Shown here one piece after another: positions 34,743-43,860 of a stretch of DNA of 64,000 nucleotides. Position numbers and translations under genes: made by a program. Under the pieces are notes generated by a model that saw nothing but the letters and a program-made list of their open reading frames with translations, was not told the origin of the DNA and did not search any database. The first letter of the stretch is position 1. Every line of letters starts with the position of its first letter. This stretch comes from Granulicella aggregans (GTDB lineage Bacteria > Acidobacteriota > Terriglobia > Terriglobales > Acidobacteriaceae), in the NCBI RefSeq assembly GCF_014203275.1, contig NZ_JACHIP010000002.1, forward strand, positions 248,001-312,000, written 5' to 3'.

Positions 34743-34761
34743 GCTATCTTCTAGTTGGTAG
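34743..34761 (-). promoter_or_regulatory. TetR operator, site 2 (upstream of membrane-protein gene)
   Basis: Minus strand reads CTACCAACTAGAAGATAGC, matching site 1 (CTACCTACTAGTAGATAAC) at 16 of 19 positions. It lies 15-33 bases before the ATG. Confidence 0.7.
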
Positions 34762-34798
34762 ATTGAATGGGTAAGCGAAAACTCTTTCGCTTGAGGGG

Positions 34799-35380
34799 CT
34801 AGGATTTGCGCGTGGAGATACGTTGCAGGGCGGTGTTGGTGACGGCTTGAAATACCTCGCAGCTTCCGAGGGCTCGGGCAGATAACATTGCGCCGTGGAC
34901 TAAGGCCATGAAGGTCTGTGCCTCGTCTTCAGGAGTGCCCTGGAGCTTCAACTTTTTTTTGCTGACGCCCTCCTCGAGGGTGCTGCGAATCCATCCGCTT
35001 AGCTCCAGGAAGTGTTGTTGGACTTCGTGGCGGACTTCTTCGGGAAGGCTTGGGAGTTCGGCTGCGAGCAATGCGGCGATGCAGAAGGGTTCGTTATTGT
35101 TGCGAATGCAGCCTTCCCAGTGGTTGACGTAGGCCTCGAGGCGCGAGAGAGGATCTTTGACTTGCTGGGTCAACGATTGTGTGGCCTGCACCAACCCGTC
35201 TCGATGGGCCTTGAGGACTGAGACGACCAGGATCGCCTTCGTGGGAAAGTGATGATGGATGCTGGCCTTGCTGATGTGGACGGCTTCCGAGATATCGGCG
35301 TAGCTGAAGGCGGAGTAGCCGCGATCGGAGATCAGGGACTTGGCGGTTTGGAGGATGCGGTCTGCGGTTTCGCCTTGCAT
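34799..35380 (-). CDS. TetR-family transcriptional regulator
   Basis: 193 residues from the ATG at 35380; the frame continues to 35416. N-terminal helix-turn-helix: DRILQTAKSLISDRGYSAFS, YADISEAVHISKASIHHHFP, TKAILVVSVLKAHRDGL. The C-terminal ligand domain is of the TetR_C type with QSLTQQVKDPLSRLEAYVNH, EPFCIAALLAAELPSLPEEV and HGAMLSARALG. AcuR/YxaF-like repressors of this sort often sense small electrophiles or organic compounds. Its own promoter region carries operator site 1, so autoregulation is likely, and it probably also represses the membrane-protein gene downstream. Confidence 0.92.
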   Translation of the reverse strand: MQGETADRILQTAKSLISDRGYSAFSYADISEAVHISKASIHHHFPTKAILVVSVLKAHRDGLVQATQSLTQQVKDPLSRLEAYVNHWEGCIRNNNEPFCIAALLAAELPSLPEEVRHEVQQHFLELSGWIRSTLEEGVSKKKLKLQGTPEDEAQTFMALVHGAMLSARALGSCEVFQAVTNTALQRISTRKS

Positions 35381-35390
35381 GGTAATGAGA

Positions 35391-35409
35391 CTACCTACTA
35401 GTAGATAAC
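35391..35409 (+). promoter_or_regulatory. TetR operator, site 1 (upstream of tetR)
   Basis: CTACCTACTAGTAGATAAC with the perfect core CTACTAGTAG. It lies 11-29 bases before the tetR ATG, inside its likely promoter. Confidence 0.7.
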
Positions 35410-35481
35410 GATGCAAAGAATGTTTTGGTGGGGGACGGGCGGCGATAGGCAGGATCTATTCCAAGGTGGAGTTTCGGGCGT

Positions 35482-35530
35482 CATACGATCCCACCCATGG
35501 CCAAAGGCTAGCCATGGGTGGGGCACCCAG
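35482..35530 (+). repeat. Dispersed repeat, family B
   Basis: CCCACCCATGGC, loop AAAG, GCTAGCCATGGGTGGGGCACCC; it ends 14 bases before the arabinofuranosidase stop. Confidence 0.85.
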
Positions 35531-35543
35531 AATTCCGGGTGTT

Positions 35544-37523
35544 TTATCGAACGGCAATGCGGTAGACGGTGAGAGAGTAGGGGCGCAGATGCACCTCTAC
35601 GGTTGATGACTTCACGTCGAGTGTGGACGATTCAGGGGCTAGGGCAGTCGGTTGCTCGAAGGTATTTTCGAGCTTTAGATCGGGGCTTGCGAGGGTGGTG
35701 ACGGTGGCATTGCCCGACGGCGCGATTCCCTGCAGGCGAATCTCCGCAGGTCTTTCGGAGGCCGTATTGTTGATGGCCTTCACGATCAACTCGTGGGTGC
35801 GTTCGTCGAGGACGGCGCTGGTAAAGAGGCCGTCGGATGCTAGTGGGGTGATGGGCACGACGCGCGTGCCGGTGTTGTTGGCGAAGACCTTCTGGACGTA
35901 GTAGTCGGGCGTTCCGTAGGCGTGGAGGTTGTCGAACCAGATGGCGTCGGGCTTCCATTGCCAGGCGTTTTTGTTCGCCAGCAGCGGCGCGTAAGAGGCC
36001 ATGCGGACGACGTCGCCGTTGCGTTCGAGGCCGGTCATGAAGGCGGCTTCGGCGATGGCTGTCTGCCAGTTGTTGTGATTGTCCTGGTTGGCCTGGCCGG
36101 CGCTTTGGGCGGCGTACTCGCCGGCGAAGACCTTGGGGCCGTTGCGGTCGTAGTGGTCGTAGCGTTGAGTGTTGGTGAGGAACCAGTCGGGGCTCATGTA
36201 GTAGTGCTCGTCGACGAGGTCGGCGTGCTGCTCTCGCCAGGTCTTCCACATGCTCTCGAAGGGTTCACCGGAAGGTGCTGGGCCGGCGGCGACGACGAGC
36301 TTGATCTCGGGGTGCTTAGACTTGAGGGCGGCGGCGAAGATCTTGTAGCGCTCGACGTAGCGTGGGCCCCACTGCTCGTTGCCGACGCCGAGCATCTCGA
36401 GGTGGAAGGGTGCGGGGTGGCCCATCTGGGCGCGGAGCTTGCCCCAGGGCGAAGTGACGGGGCCGTTGGCGAAGTCGATGAGGTCGAGGGCGTCCTGGAC
36501 GTATTCGTCGAGTTGGCCGAGCGCGGCGGTCTCGCTGGAGTTGAACTGGCAGGCCATACCGCAGTTGAGGATGGGCAGGGGCTTTGCGCCGAGGTCTTCG
36601 GCTAGCTGGAAGTATTCGTAGAAGCCGAGGCCGAAGGACTGGAAGTAGTCCGGGGCGGGGCGGTAGTCGAACTCGTCGTTCCAGCGATTGATGATGGTCT
36701 TGCGCTCGGAGATGTCGCCGACGGTGGTCTTCCAGCGATAACGGGTGATGAGCTGGCGGCCTTCCACGATGCAGCCGCCGGGAAAGCGGACGAAGCCGGG
36801 GTGCATATCGTAGAGGAGCTGGACGAGGTCTTTGCGCAGGCCGTTGGGCCTGTTCTTCCAGGTGTCGACCGGGAAGAGCGAGACCATGTCCATGTCGAGG
36901 TCGCCGATGTCGTCGACGTAGAGGGTGAGGCGGGCGTCGGGCACGGTGGCGGTGGGGGTGATGACGGTCTCGTAGCGCGTCCAGCCGGAGCCCATGAAGC
37001 CTTCGAGCTTGCCGGTGCCGATGACCTTGCCGGAGGGGTCGGTGAGAGTGGCGCGAAGGGATTTCGGGCCTTTGCTTCGGATGTACGCCGAGAACCTGTA
37101 GCCAGCGCCGCTGGTCACGCCCATGCCTCGATAGCCGACGTTGTAGAAGGCGTATCCGGGGGCGGTGGCGTGGGCGCGGAGATAGTGTGGGTTGGTGGCG
37201 TTGAGGGGCGAGTCGGTGCGGATGTCGAGTTCGCCCTTGGGCGGGTCGATGCCCTTAGGCAGTTCGTAGGAGAGGACCTCGTGCCAGCCGGTGAGGGCTT
37301 CGGAGAACTCGAAGGAGCGGTTTTTGACGAGCTCGGGATAGAGGCCGCCGTCGGCGCCGAAGTTGATGTCTTCGAAGAAGATGCCAAACATGGAGGGGGA
37401 GATGGAGGCGCCGGGGTGGGTGGCGTCGACGGAGATCACCGCTGTCTTTGGGGGCTCCGCCGCGAAGAGAGCGGTGGAGACGGATAGGAGCAGAAGAGAG
37501 ACGGCGGTGATTGGTTTGAACAT
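35544..37523 (-). CDS. Secreted alpha-L-arabinofuranosidase (GH51)
   Basis: 659 residues. Signal peptide (ITAVSLLLLSVSTALFAA), then SPSMFGIFFEDINFGADGGL, which starts the family; a CBM4/9-like insert (~130-225), the TIM barrel (FVRFPGGCIVEGRQLITRY), acid/base Glu in GVGNEQWG (~382), nucleophile Glu in VFAGEYAA (~468), and the C-terminal beta-sandwich (LRPYSLTVYRIAVR). It releases arabinose side chains from arabinoxylan or arabinan in the periplasm or outside. No sugar transporter or regulator adjoins. It is divergent from the second ADOP permease; the 185-base gap holds that gene's operator. Confidence 0.93.
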   Translation of the reverse strand: MFKPITAVSLLLLSVSTALFAAEPPKTAVISVDATHPGASISPSMFGIFFEDINFGADGGLYPELVKNRSFEFSEALTGWHEVLSYELPKGIDPPKGELDIRTDSPLNATNPHYLRAHATAPGYAFYNVGYRGMGVTSGAGYRFSAYIRSKGPKSLRATLTDPSGKVIGTGKLEGFMGSGWTRYETVITPTATVPDARLTLYVDDIGDLDMDMVSLFPVDTWKNRPNGLRKDLVQLLYDMHPGFVRFPGGCIVEGRQLITRYRWKTTVGDISERKTIINRWNDEFDYRPAPDYFQSFGLGFYEYFQLAEDLGAKPLPILNCGMACQFNSSETAALGQLDEYVQDALDLIDFANGPVTSPWGKLRAQMGHPAPFHLEMLGVGNEQWGPRYVERYKIFAAALKSKHPEIKLVVAAGPAPSGEPFESMWKTWREQHADLVDEHYYMSPDWFLTNTQRYDHYDRNGPKVFAGEYAAQSAGQANQDNHNNWQTAIAEAAFMTGLERNGDVVRMASYAPLLANKNAWQWKPDAIWFDNLHAYGTPDYYVQKVFANNTGTRVVPITPLASDGLFTSAVLDERTHELIVKAINNTASERPAEIRLQGIAPSGNATVTTLASPDLKLENTFEQPTALAPESSTLDVKSSTVEVHLRPYSLTVYRIAVR

Positions 37524-37605
37524 ATGGCAGCGATGATATCGAAAGATGGGGCTGTCGGGTTAACGTTTACCGAAGTCTGGCATTGGAAGCTCTTTCTACC
37601 GGCAC

Positions 37606-37658
37606 CCCTTGACATTCGACAAGAGCGGGCTTAGAAACTACTTGTCGAATGTCGAGGG
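37606..37658 (+). promoter_or_regulatory. Promoter with flanking 18-bp inverted-repeat operator
   Basis: CCCTTGACATTCGACAAG (37606-37623) and CTTGTCGAATGTCGAGGG (37641-37658) are inverted copies with one mismatch and a 17-base spacer. The left arm contains a consensus -35 TTGACA (37609-37614); TAGAAA (37632-37637) follows after 17 bases as -10; the right arm covers the expected start site. Each arm carries two direct copies of a TGTCGA/TGTCAA-type heptamer. Confidence 0.75.
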
Positions 37659-37708
37659 GACACACTTCCCTTCCTGCATCGATCTGCTTCAGATTCGGAG
37701 GCTTTGTC

Positions 37709-40354
37709 ATGAGCGCCGTCGCCAAAGTTCAAGAGTTTCTTAGCCGCCTGCGCTTCGTGATCTCTCGCAAAAGTCACGGCGACCTTGATGATGAGCTTGC
37801 GTTTCACCTTGAGCAGTCTATACAGCAGAAGATTTCAGACGGCTTGACGCCTGGAGAGGCGCGCAGGCAGGCACTGATCGAGTTTGGCGGGGTCGAGCGA
37901 ACTCGCGAGCAGTGCTATGAGCAGCGGCCCAGTCTGTGGATGGAGAACATCGGGCAGGATGTTCGCTATGCGCTGCGCGGGTTTCGCCGAAGCCCCATCT
38001 TTACCGTTACGGCCATTGTTACGCTGGCGCTCGGCATTGGTTCGACGACGGCCGTCTTCAGCGTGGTGGACCGGATCCTGTTTCGGAGCCTGCCTTATGG
38101 CAACGCCGACCGCCTGGTTTCGGTTGGACTGACAGCTCCGATCAATCCGCAGGAGTTCATGCTCGGCGGTTCGTACTACGACTGGCGCGACAATCAGAAG
38201 CCGTTTGAGTCGTTCGCGGCTGAAGGGATCTCCGATGCTTGCGATCTGACGGAGAACAATCCCGCGCGGCTGACATGTGCCAAGGCGGAAGCGGGCTTGC
38301 TGCCTACTCTTGGCGTCTCGACTGTGCTGGGGCGTAACTTTCTTCCGGAAGAAGATCGTCCGAACGGGCCGAAGGTGGCGTTGATCTCGTACGCGCTGTG
38401 GAGGACGCATTACAACCTTGATGCCAGTGTTTTGAATCGTCTGATCAAGATCGATGGCAAGGATGTTCGGGTTGTGGGGGTGCTTCCGAAGGATTTTGAG
38501 ATGCCCGACCTGCTCGACGCCGATGTGGTGCTGCCGTTGGCGCTTGACGAAGCGGCGCAACGGAAAGATAGCCCGGGGGCTGTCCTGTACGCGTTTGCGC
38601 GGCTGAAGCCGGGGATGAGTATCGAGCGGGCGACGGCTGAGCTTCAGCCTGTCTTCGAATACTCGCTGAGCCTTGCGCCGGCTCCATTTCGCAAAGAGGT
38701 CCACTTCGTGGTGCGATCGCTTCGGGACCGCCAGATGCACGATGTACGCGAGATTGCGTTTGTTCTGTTGGGCGCGGTGCTGGCTTTGCTCCTGATTGCA
38801 TGTTCCAACGTGGCCAGCTTGTTCCTTACTCGCGGAGCAGCGCGTGAACGTGAGCTGGCAGTGCGATCGGCGCTGGGTGCGAGCCGGGGCAGGCTGGTTC
38901 GTCAGACGTTGACGGAAGTGTTGATGATCACGCTTGCTGGGGCAGCGGCGAGTTGGGTGCTGGCTGTGCTGCTGCTGCGGGTCTTCGTGTACCTCGCGCC
39001 TGCTGGGATTCTCTTCCTCGACAAAGCTCACCTTGACCTTCGCATCATGTTGTTCAGCGGCGGGCTTTCGTTGATATGCGGTGTCCTGTTTGGTTTGGTG
39101 CCTGCAATGCAAAGGCCTCGGGCCTCAAGCTTGTCGGCTCGATCTGCAGGCTCGCGGTCACAGGCTTTCTTGCGGCGTGCCCTCGTAATGGGGCAGATCG
39201 CTGTCAGTATCGTTCTGCTGTCGAGCGCGGCCCTGTTGCTGCGCAGCTTTCGTAATCTGCAGCTACAGAACTTAGGGATGCAGACAGGCGGCGTTCTTAC
39301 GGCGGCGATTGACTTGCCGCAGTATCGCTACGCAACTCCACAGAAGCAGATGGAGTTCTTTCTGCGGGCGGAGGCTGCGTTGCGCGCATTGCCCGGGGTC
39401 TCGCGCGTGGGGCTAACCGATACCCTCCCACCCGGGGGAATGCACCATGAACAGATCTACAGCAATATCAAAGTCGCGGGGCAGCCGCCCTCTACCGCAG
39501 GAACGGGTGGTATGGTGACCTGGCGCTGGGTCACGCCGGCTTATTTTCAAGGGCTTGATATATCCATCTTGCGTGGGCGGACATTCACCGAAGCTGACCG
39601 AACCTCGAGCCAGCAGGTGATGATCCTGAGCAGCCTGCTTGCATCTCGGATGTTCGGCAACAACGACCCGATTGGTCAGCGTGTGCAGCCGATTCCAGAG
39701 GGCCACTGGTACACGATTGTAGGTATTGCGGCGGATGTGAAGAACGCTGGACTTGCCAGTCCGGCTAATCCTGAGTTCTACAGGCTTCGTCGGAACAAGG
39801 CTGAAGACTGGGACGGGTGGGGCGCGACGCTGATCGCAGAGACCTCTCTGCCCGCGAAGACGAGCATGCCGTGGGTGCGCACCCAGATAGCGCAGATCGA
39901 TCCCACCGTTCCTATCGATGTCGGCACGCTCGATCAACAGGTGAACAAGCTCGCCGACCGGCCGCGTTTCGAGAGCGCTTTGCTTGGTTTCTTCGCCTTC
40001 ACCGGGCTTGTCATGGCAGTTATCGGCATCTACGGTGTGACAGCGTTTATGGTGATGCAACGAACGCAGGAGGTCGGCGTTCGGATGGCGCTTGGAGCAA
40101 CGCGAGCAAATATCCTGCGGTTGATTTTGTGGGATGGCGTGCGGTTGATCTCGCTTGGTGGGGTGCTTGGACTGATCGTTGCGCTGGCGGTTTCGAGTAC
40201 GCTCAAGAGCTTGCTCTTCAGCGTGGGGCCGCATGATCCAGCGACGTTTGCCGGAGTTGCGATCTTTCTGGGAACAGTATCGCTTGCGGCGACTCTATTG
40301 CCGGCGCGATCCGCGACGAGGGTCGATCCTGCGGTTGCCCTGCGTCACGATTAG
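37709..40354 (+). CDS. ADOP-type ABC transporter permease with N-terminal extension
   Basis: 881 residues from the ATG at 37709 (GGAGG 8 nt upstream). An 80-residue N-terminal cytoplasmic region (DLDDELAFHLEQSIQQKISD, LTPGEARRQALIEFGGVE) is the hallmark extension of acidobacterial ADOP permeases. The core then repeats the MacB/FtsX plan twice: TM1 FTVTAIVTLALGIGSTTAVF, periplasmic domain, three TM (CSNVASLFLTRGAARERELA), second periplasmic domain, three TM with MQRTQEVGVRMALGATRANI. No ATPase gene is adjacent. Such genes are often controlled by PadR or BlaI-type regulators; here an unusual inverted-repeat operator precedes the gene but no regulator gene is next to it. Confidence 0.92.
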   Translation: MSAVAKVQEFLSRLRFVISRKSHGDLDDELAFHLEQSIQQKISDGLTPGEARRQALIEFGGVERTREQCYEQRPSLWMENIGQDVRYALRGFRRSPIFTVTAIVTLALGIGSTTAVFSVVDRILFRSLPYGNADRLVSVGLTAPINPQEFMLGGSYYDWRDNQKPFESFAAEGISDACDLTENNPARLTCAKAEAGLLPTLGVSTVLGRNFLPEEDRPNGPKVALISYALWRTHYNLDASVLNRLIKIDGKDVRVVGVLPKDFEMPDLLDADVVLPLALDEAAQRKDSPGAVLYAFARLKPGMSIERATAELQPVFEYSLSLAPAPFRKEVHFVVRSLRDRQMHDVREIAFVLLGAVLALLLIACSNVASLFLTRGAARERELAVRSALGASRGRLVRQTLTEVLMITLAGAAASWVLAVLLLRVFVYLAPAGILFLDKAHLDLRIMLFSGGLSLICGVLFGLVPAMQRPRASSLSARSAGSRSQAFLRRALVMGQIAVSIVLLSSAALLLRSFRNLQLQNLGMQTGGVLTAAIDLPQYRYATPQKQMEFFLRAEAALRALPGVSRVGLTDTLPPGGMHHEQIYSNIKVAGQPPSTAGTGGMVTWRWVTPAYFQGLDISILRGRTFTEADRTSSQQVMILSSLLASRMFGNNDPIGQRVQPIPEGHWYTIVGIAADVKNAGLASPANPEFYRLRRNKAEDWDGWGATLIAETSLPAKTSMPWVRTQIAQIDPTVPIDVGTLDQQVNKLADRPRFESALLGFFAFTGLVMAVIGIYGVTAFMVMQRTQEVGVRMALGATRANILRLILWDGVRLISLGGVLGLIVALAVSSTLKSLLFSVGPHDPATFAGVAIFLGTVSLAATLLPARSATRVDPAVALRHD

Positions 40355-40368
40355 CCTCTTCACGACAA

Positions 40369-42354
40369 CTAAATCCTCTGGAAGGCTTTTTGGATGTCTT
40401 TGTGAGTGTATTTGAGGGCTATGGGGCGGCCGTGGGGGCAGCTGGTGGGGTGCTCCGTCTTGGCTAGTTCTTGTAAGAGCCAGTCGATCTTGGCGGGCTC
40501 TAAGGGCATGTTGACCTTGATGGCGGCGTGGCAGGCGATCGAGGCGGCGATGCGGCGGCGGCGGGTGTCGGAGTTTTCGGTTTGCTGCTCGCGCTCGGGA
40601 ACGGCAAGGACCTCTTCCAACATGCGTTCCAGTTCCCTGCCCTCCAGGCCAACGGGAGCGGCCTTGATGGCGAGGGTGCGGGGGCCGAAGGGTTCGGCTT
40701 CAAAGCCGTTGCGGTCGAGCTCCTCGGCGATGGTGGCAAAGGCGACCATCTGGGCGGGGAGAAGGTCGATGAGCAGGGGCATGAGGAGGCGCTGGCGCTG
40801 AACGGCTTCGACCTCGCGGTCGCGGAGGATCTTTTCGAAGAGGACGCGCTCATGGGCTACGTGCTGGTCGACAATCCAGAGGCCCTCCTCGTTGACGGCT
40901 AGGATGAAAGAGTCGCGGAGCTGGCCGAGGGGTTTTAGGGTGGCCAAGGCGTTGAGGGTTTGAGGTTCGGCGTCGGAATGGGAGATGGCTGGGGATGGGT
41001 TGTCGTCGTAGCCTACGGGGATCGAGCCCGAGAAATCGAAGCGGCCGGGGGATTCGGGGACCAGAGGCGGGGCGAGGCTGAAGGGTGCGGTGTCTTCGGC
41101 GGACGGGAAGTTGGGGTCCGAGCCGGGCTGGCCGTTGCGGGTGGGATCGTCGAGAGTTGTGCCGAAAGTGTAGGCCTCGCGGGGCTGGAAGACTGGCGAT
41201 TCAGGGCCGTTGGGGAGCGGGCTTACGTCGAGCGTGAGGGAAGACGCAGCGTGCGGCGAGGACGTAAGCGCGGCGGCGAAGCTGGCGGCGGGGCGGGCAG
41301 AGGTGAGCGCGGCGCGGACGGTGTCGCGGATGAAGTCGTGGACGAAGGTGGGCTGGCGGAAGCGGACTTCGGTCTTAGCGGGGTGGACGTTGACGTCGAC
41401 CTCTTCGGGCGGCATGTCCAAGAAGAGCAGGACGACCGGGAAGGAGGTGGGCGGGATGATGTTGCGGTAGGCCTCGGTGAAGGCGTGGAGGACGAGGCGG
41501 TCGCGGATGAGGCGGTGGTTGACGAAGAGGTAGATGGAGTTGCGGTTCAGTTTTTGCAGTTCGGGCTTCGAGATGAAGCCGGTGACGCGGAGGTGACCGG
41601 GAGCCGGGGCTTCGTAGTCGAGTGGCCGCTTCCAGGGTGGTAGCTCAGGTAGGCCGGCGTGGGCGAAGTCCATCTCGGCGGCGACGGGGATCATGAGGGC
41701 GGCGGTGTCGGCGCCAAAGATCTGGAAGAGGCGTTCGGCGGTGTTTCGGGCACCGGGCGCTGTGAGCAGGGCGTGCGAGGCGGAGTGCAGCTCGAAGTGT
41801 TTTGTCGGGTTGGCTAGAGCGTAGTGGGTGACCATGGCCGCGATCTGGGCGAGCTCGGTCTGCTCGGAGCGGAGGAATTTGCGGCGGGCGGGGGTATTGA
41901 AGAAGAGGTCGCGGACCTCGATGACGGTGCCGGGAGGGACGCCGGCGTCTTCGAAGTGGATGATGGAGCCGCCGGCGATCTCGACCATGGTGCCGGTGGC
42001 GACGCCGGTGGCGCGGGTCTCAAGCTTGAGGCGGGAGACGGAGGCGATGGAGGGGAGGGCCTCGCCGCGGAAGCCGAGGGTGGTGATGGAGAGGAGGTCG
42101 TCGGAGGTGCGGAGCTTGGAGGTGGCGTGGCGCTCGAAGGCGAGGAGGGCGTCGTCCTTGACCATGCCGCAGCCGTTGTCGGTGATGCGGATGAGCTTAC
42201 GGCCGCCGCCTTCGACGTCGATGCGGATGCGGGAAGCGTCGGCGTCGAGGGAGTTTTCGAGGAGCTCCTTGACGACGGAGGCGGGGCGTTCGACAACCTC
42301 GCCGGCGGCGATCTGATTGGCCACCTGGTCGGAGAGTACTCGGATGCGGCCCAT
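40369..42354 (-). CDS. mutL: DNA mismatch repair protein MutL (with endonuclease motif)
   Basis: 661 residues from the ATG at 42354; the longer frame to 42615 runs through repeats. N-terminal GHKL ATPase: IRVLSDQVANQIAAGEVVER, NSLDAD, DNGCGM, TLGFRGEALPSI. Middle transducer (VNHRLIRDRLVLHAFTEAYR, VHPAKTEVRFR), a variable linker (~350-460) and C-terminal dimer/nuclease domain with DQHVAHERVLFE, close to DQHA(x)2E(x)4E, plus CPHGRP near the end. So this MutL is probably a nicking endonuclease, as in organisms without MutH. Partner mutS is not in the window. Confidence 0.95.
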   Translation of the reverse strand: MGRIRVLSDQVANQIAAGEVVERPASVVKELLENSLDADASRIRIDVEGGGRKLIRITDNGCGMVKDDALLAFERHATSKLRTSDDLLSITTLGFRGEALPSIASVSRLKLETRATGVATGTMVEIAGGSIIHFEDAGVPPGTVIEVRDLFFNTPARRKFLRSEQTELAQIAAMVTHYALANPTKHFELHSASHALLTAPGARNTAERLFQIFGADTAALMIPVAAEMDFAHAGLPELPPWKRPLDYEAPAPGHLRVTGFISKPELQKLNRNSIYLFVNHRLIRDRLVLHAFTEAYRNIIPPTSFPVVLLFLDMPPEEVDVNVHPAKTEVRFRQPTFVHDFIRDTVRAALTSARPAASFAAALTSSPHAASSLTLDVSPLPNGPESPVFQPREAYTFGTTLDDPTRNGQPGSDPNFPSAEDTAPFSLAPPLVPESPGRFDFSGSIPVGYDDNPSPAISHSDAEPQTLNALATLKPLGQLRDSFILAVNEEGLWIVDQHVAHERVLFEKILRDREVEAVQRQRLLMPLLIDLLPAQMVAFATIAEELDRNGFEAEPFGPRTLAIKAAPVGLEGRELERMLEEVLAVPEREQQTENSDTRRRRIAASIACHAAIKVNMPLEPAKIDWLLQELAKTEHPTSCPHGRPIALKYTHKDIQKAFQRI

Positions 42355-42452
42355 CTTTTGATTGTAGAGGGAGAAGGGATAGGGGAGGAGAGCCGAGGGT
42401 GTGACGGTGGACGGAAATGGGAATAAGAGCTTTGGCTGGGAGAGGAAAAGCC

Positions 42453-42512
42453 AATGCGGGGGCTCTCCACTTCGCCGTGCGATAGAGCTGCACGGCTTAG
42501 GTCGAGATGACG
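42453..42512 (+). repeat. Dispersed repeat, family C
   Basis: ATGCGGGGGCTCTCCACTT, inner hairpin GCCGTGC/GCACGGC, TAGGTCGAGATGACGCC. Confidence 0.8.
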
Positions 42513-42568
42513 CCTTTTTGCGGGTGACGTGACTCGGCTTGTGGAAGGAGAGCGATTCACGACGGGCA

Positions 42569-42619
42569 CGAAGGCCCACCTTAGCGACGATAAAACTGTC
42601 GCGAAGATGGGGCACCCGG
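42569..42619 (+). repeat. Dispersed repeat, family B (variant stem)
   Basis: CCCACCTTAGCGAC, loop, GTCGCGAAGATGGGGCACCCGG. Confidence 0.7.
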
Positions 42620-42630
42620 CAGTGAGTTGG

Positions 42631-43407
42631 TTAGCGGTGTTCGGGGAGGGTGACGGCGGGGAGGCTCTCGAAGCCGGGGCGGGCGAAGAGGTAGCCCTGC
42701 ATGAGCTTGATGCCGCAGTCGCGGAGAGCGTGGTACTCGTCGAAGGTCTCGACGCCTTCGGCGACGACGTTGAAGTGGAGCGACTCGGAGAGTAAGGCCA
42801 TGGACTCAACGATGGCGAGGGCGCGGGGGCGCTTGTGGATACCGCGGATGAGGTCGATGTCGAGCTTCACGGCGTCGGCCTGAACATCGGCGAGGAGACC
42901 GAGGCCGGCCCAGCCGGCTCCGAAGTCATCGAGGGCGAGGCGGAAGCCGCATCTGCGGTATTCGTTGATGATGTCCATGAGGTGCTGCGAGCTGGCTACC
43001 TTTTCCACTTCGACGATTTCGAAGATGAGGCGGTCGAGAGGGAAGCCGACAGCGCGGGCGGTTTTGAGGGTCAACTGGATGCAGGCGGCCGGGCTGTAGA
43101 CGGCTCCGGGGAGGAAGTTAATCGAGAGCATCGCGCCGGTTTCGGCGAGGCCGAGCTGCGCGGCGAGGGTGATGGCCTTGACGCGGCAGGCCTGATCGAA
43201 GGCATAGAGGTTTTCGTCGTTAACCTGGTTTAGGACGAAGCCAGCGGACTGCTGTTCGGGGCCGCGGGCGAGTGCCTCGTAGGCGTAGACGCGGCCGGTC
43301 TCGACGTTCACGATGGGCTGGAAGGCCATGGTGAAGGGGAAGGGCTCGCTGTGGCCGTCTTTGCAGGCGTTGCAGGCGGACGTCTGACGTTGCTGCAGAA
43401 CTTCCAT
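42631..43407 (-). CDS. EAL-domain c-di-GMP phosphodiesterase
   Basis: 258 residues, a stand-alone EAL domain. It would hydrolyse c-di-GMP to pGpG. The EAL signature is AYEALARG (~residue 43); other metal/catalytic positions look intact: SINFLPG, EIVEVEKV (Glu), ALDDFGAGWAGL (DDFG), KLDIDLIRG (KxD), VVAEGVET (~224). The N-terminus has a CNACKDG Cys-x2-Cys pair that could bind metal. There is no sensor domain. Another c-di-GMP gene (PAS-GGDEF-EAL) lies at 47921. Confidence 0.9.
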   Translation of the reverse strand: MEVLQQRQTSACNACKDGHSEPFPFTMAFQPIVNVETGRVYAYEALARGPEQQSAGFVLNQVNDENLYAFDQACRVKAITLAAQLGLAETGAMLSINFLPGAVYSPAACIQLTLKTARAVGFPLDRLIFEIVEVEKVASSQHLMDIINEYRRCGFRLALDDFGAGWAGLGLLADVQADAVKLDIDLIRGIHKRPRALAIVESMALLSESLHFNVVAEGVETFDEYHALRDCGIKLMQGYLFARPGFESLPAVTLPEHR

Positions 43408-43605
43408 GGGACTCCTCGGGATGCTGTCGTCGTGCGACGGCGCAGGCGATCGTCTCCAAGAACGAACATGGAGTACTGCCGGTATCGGTTGCTTCCGATG
43501 CCTGGGTCAGAGTATCGAAGGGGAGGTGCGGTTCCTATACAACCAACGTGGATGTGGGGGAGGCTTTGCGATAGCGGTGGCGTGATTCGTGGCGGGGAGG
43601 ACGGA

Positions 43606-43664
43606 GATGCGGGGGTCTCTCCACTGCGCCGCGATGATGCTGCGGCTTCGGTCGAGATGACGGT
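43606..43664 (+). repeat. Dispersed repeat, family C
   Basis: ATGCGGGGGTCTCTCCACTG, inner hairpin CGCCGCG/TGCGGC, TTCGGTCGAGATGACGG. Confidence 0.85.
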
Positions 43665-43719
43665 ATTTTTCCAACCGGCGCTGCTCTGGTTCGGTCGGCG
43701 TTTTCAAAGCGGGGCGAGC

Positions 43720-43762
43720 GTTCCCACCCATCGCGATGAGGCTGCGATGGATGGGGCACCCG
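43720..43762 (+). repeat. Dispersed repeat, family B
   Basis: CCCACCCATCGC, loop GATGAG, GCTGCGATGGATGGGGCACCCG. Confidence 0.85.
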
Positions 43763-43790
43763 ATTCGATGTACAGGGACCCGCAGAAAAC

Positions 43791-43829
43791 AGAAGCGGAT
43801 CCTCCGCCTGCGACGAAGGATGACAAATA
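43791..43829 (+). repeat. Dispersed repeat, family E
   Basis: AGCGGATCCTCCGCCTGCG, then ACGAAGGATGACAAA; imperfect stem. Confidence 0.7.
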
Positions 43830-43860
43830 AAAGGGGCGCAGACGCAAGAGGTGAGGTGAG

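Larger units (their letters stand above)
43408..43860. other. 453-base intergenic region with repeats
   Basis: Holds families C, B and E (43606-43829). The first 190 bases upstream of the EAL gene have no ORF or RNA I can support; they probably hold its promoter. Confidence 0.6.

Noticed and set aside
37835..39112. 425-codon frame on - opposite the ADOP permease
   Set aside because: Shadow of the permease; no domain features.
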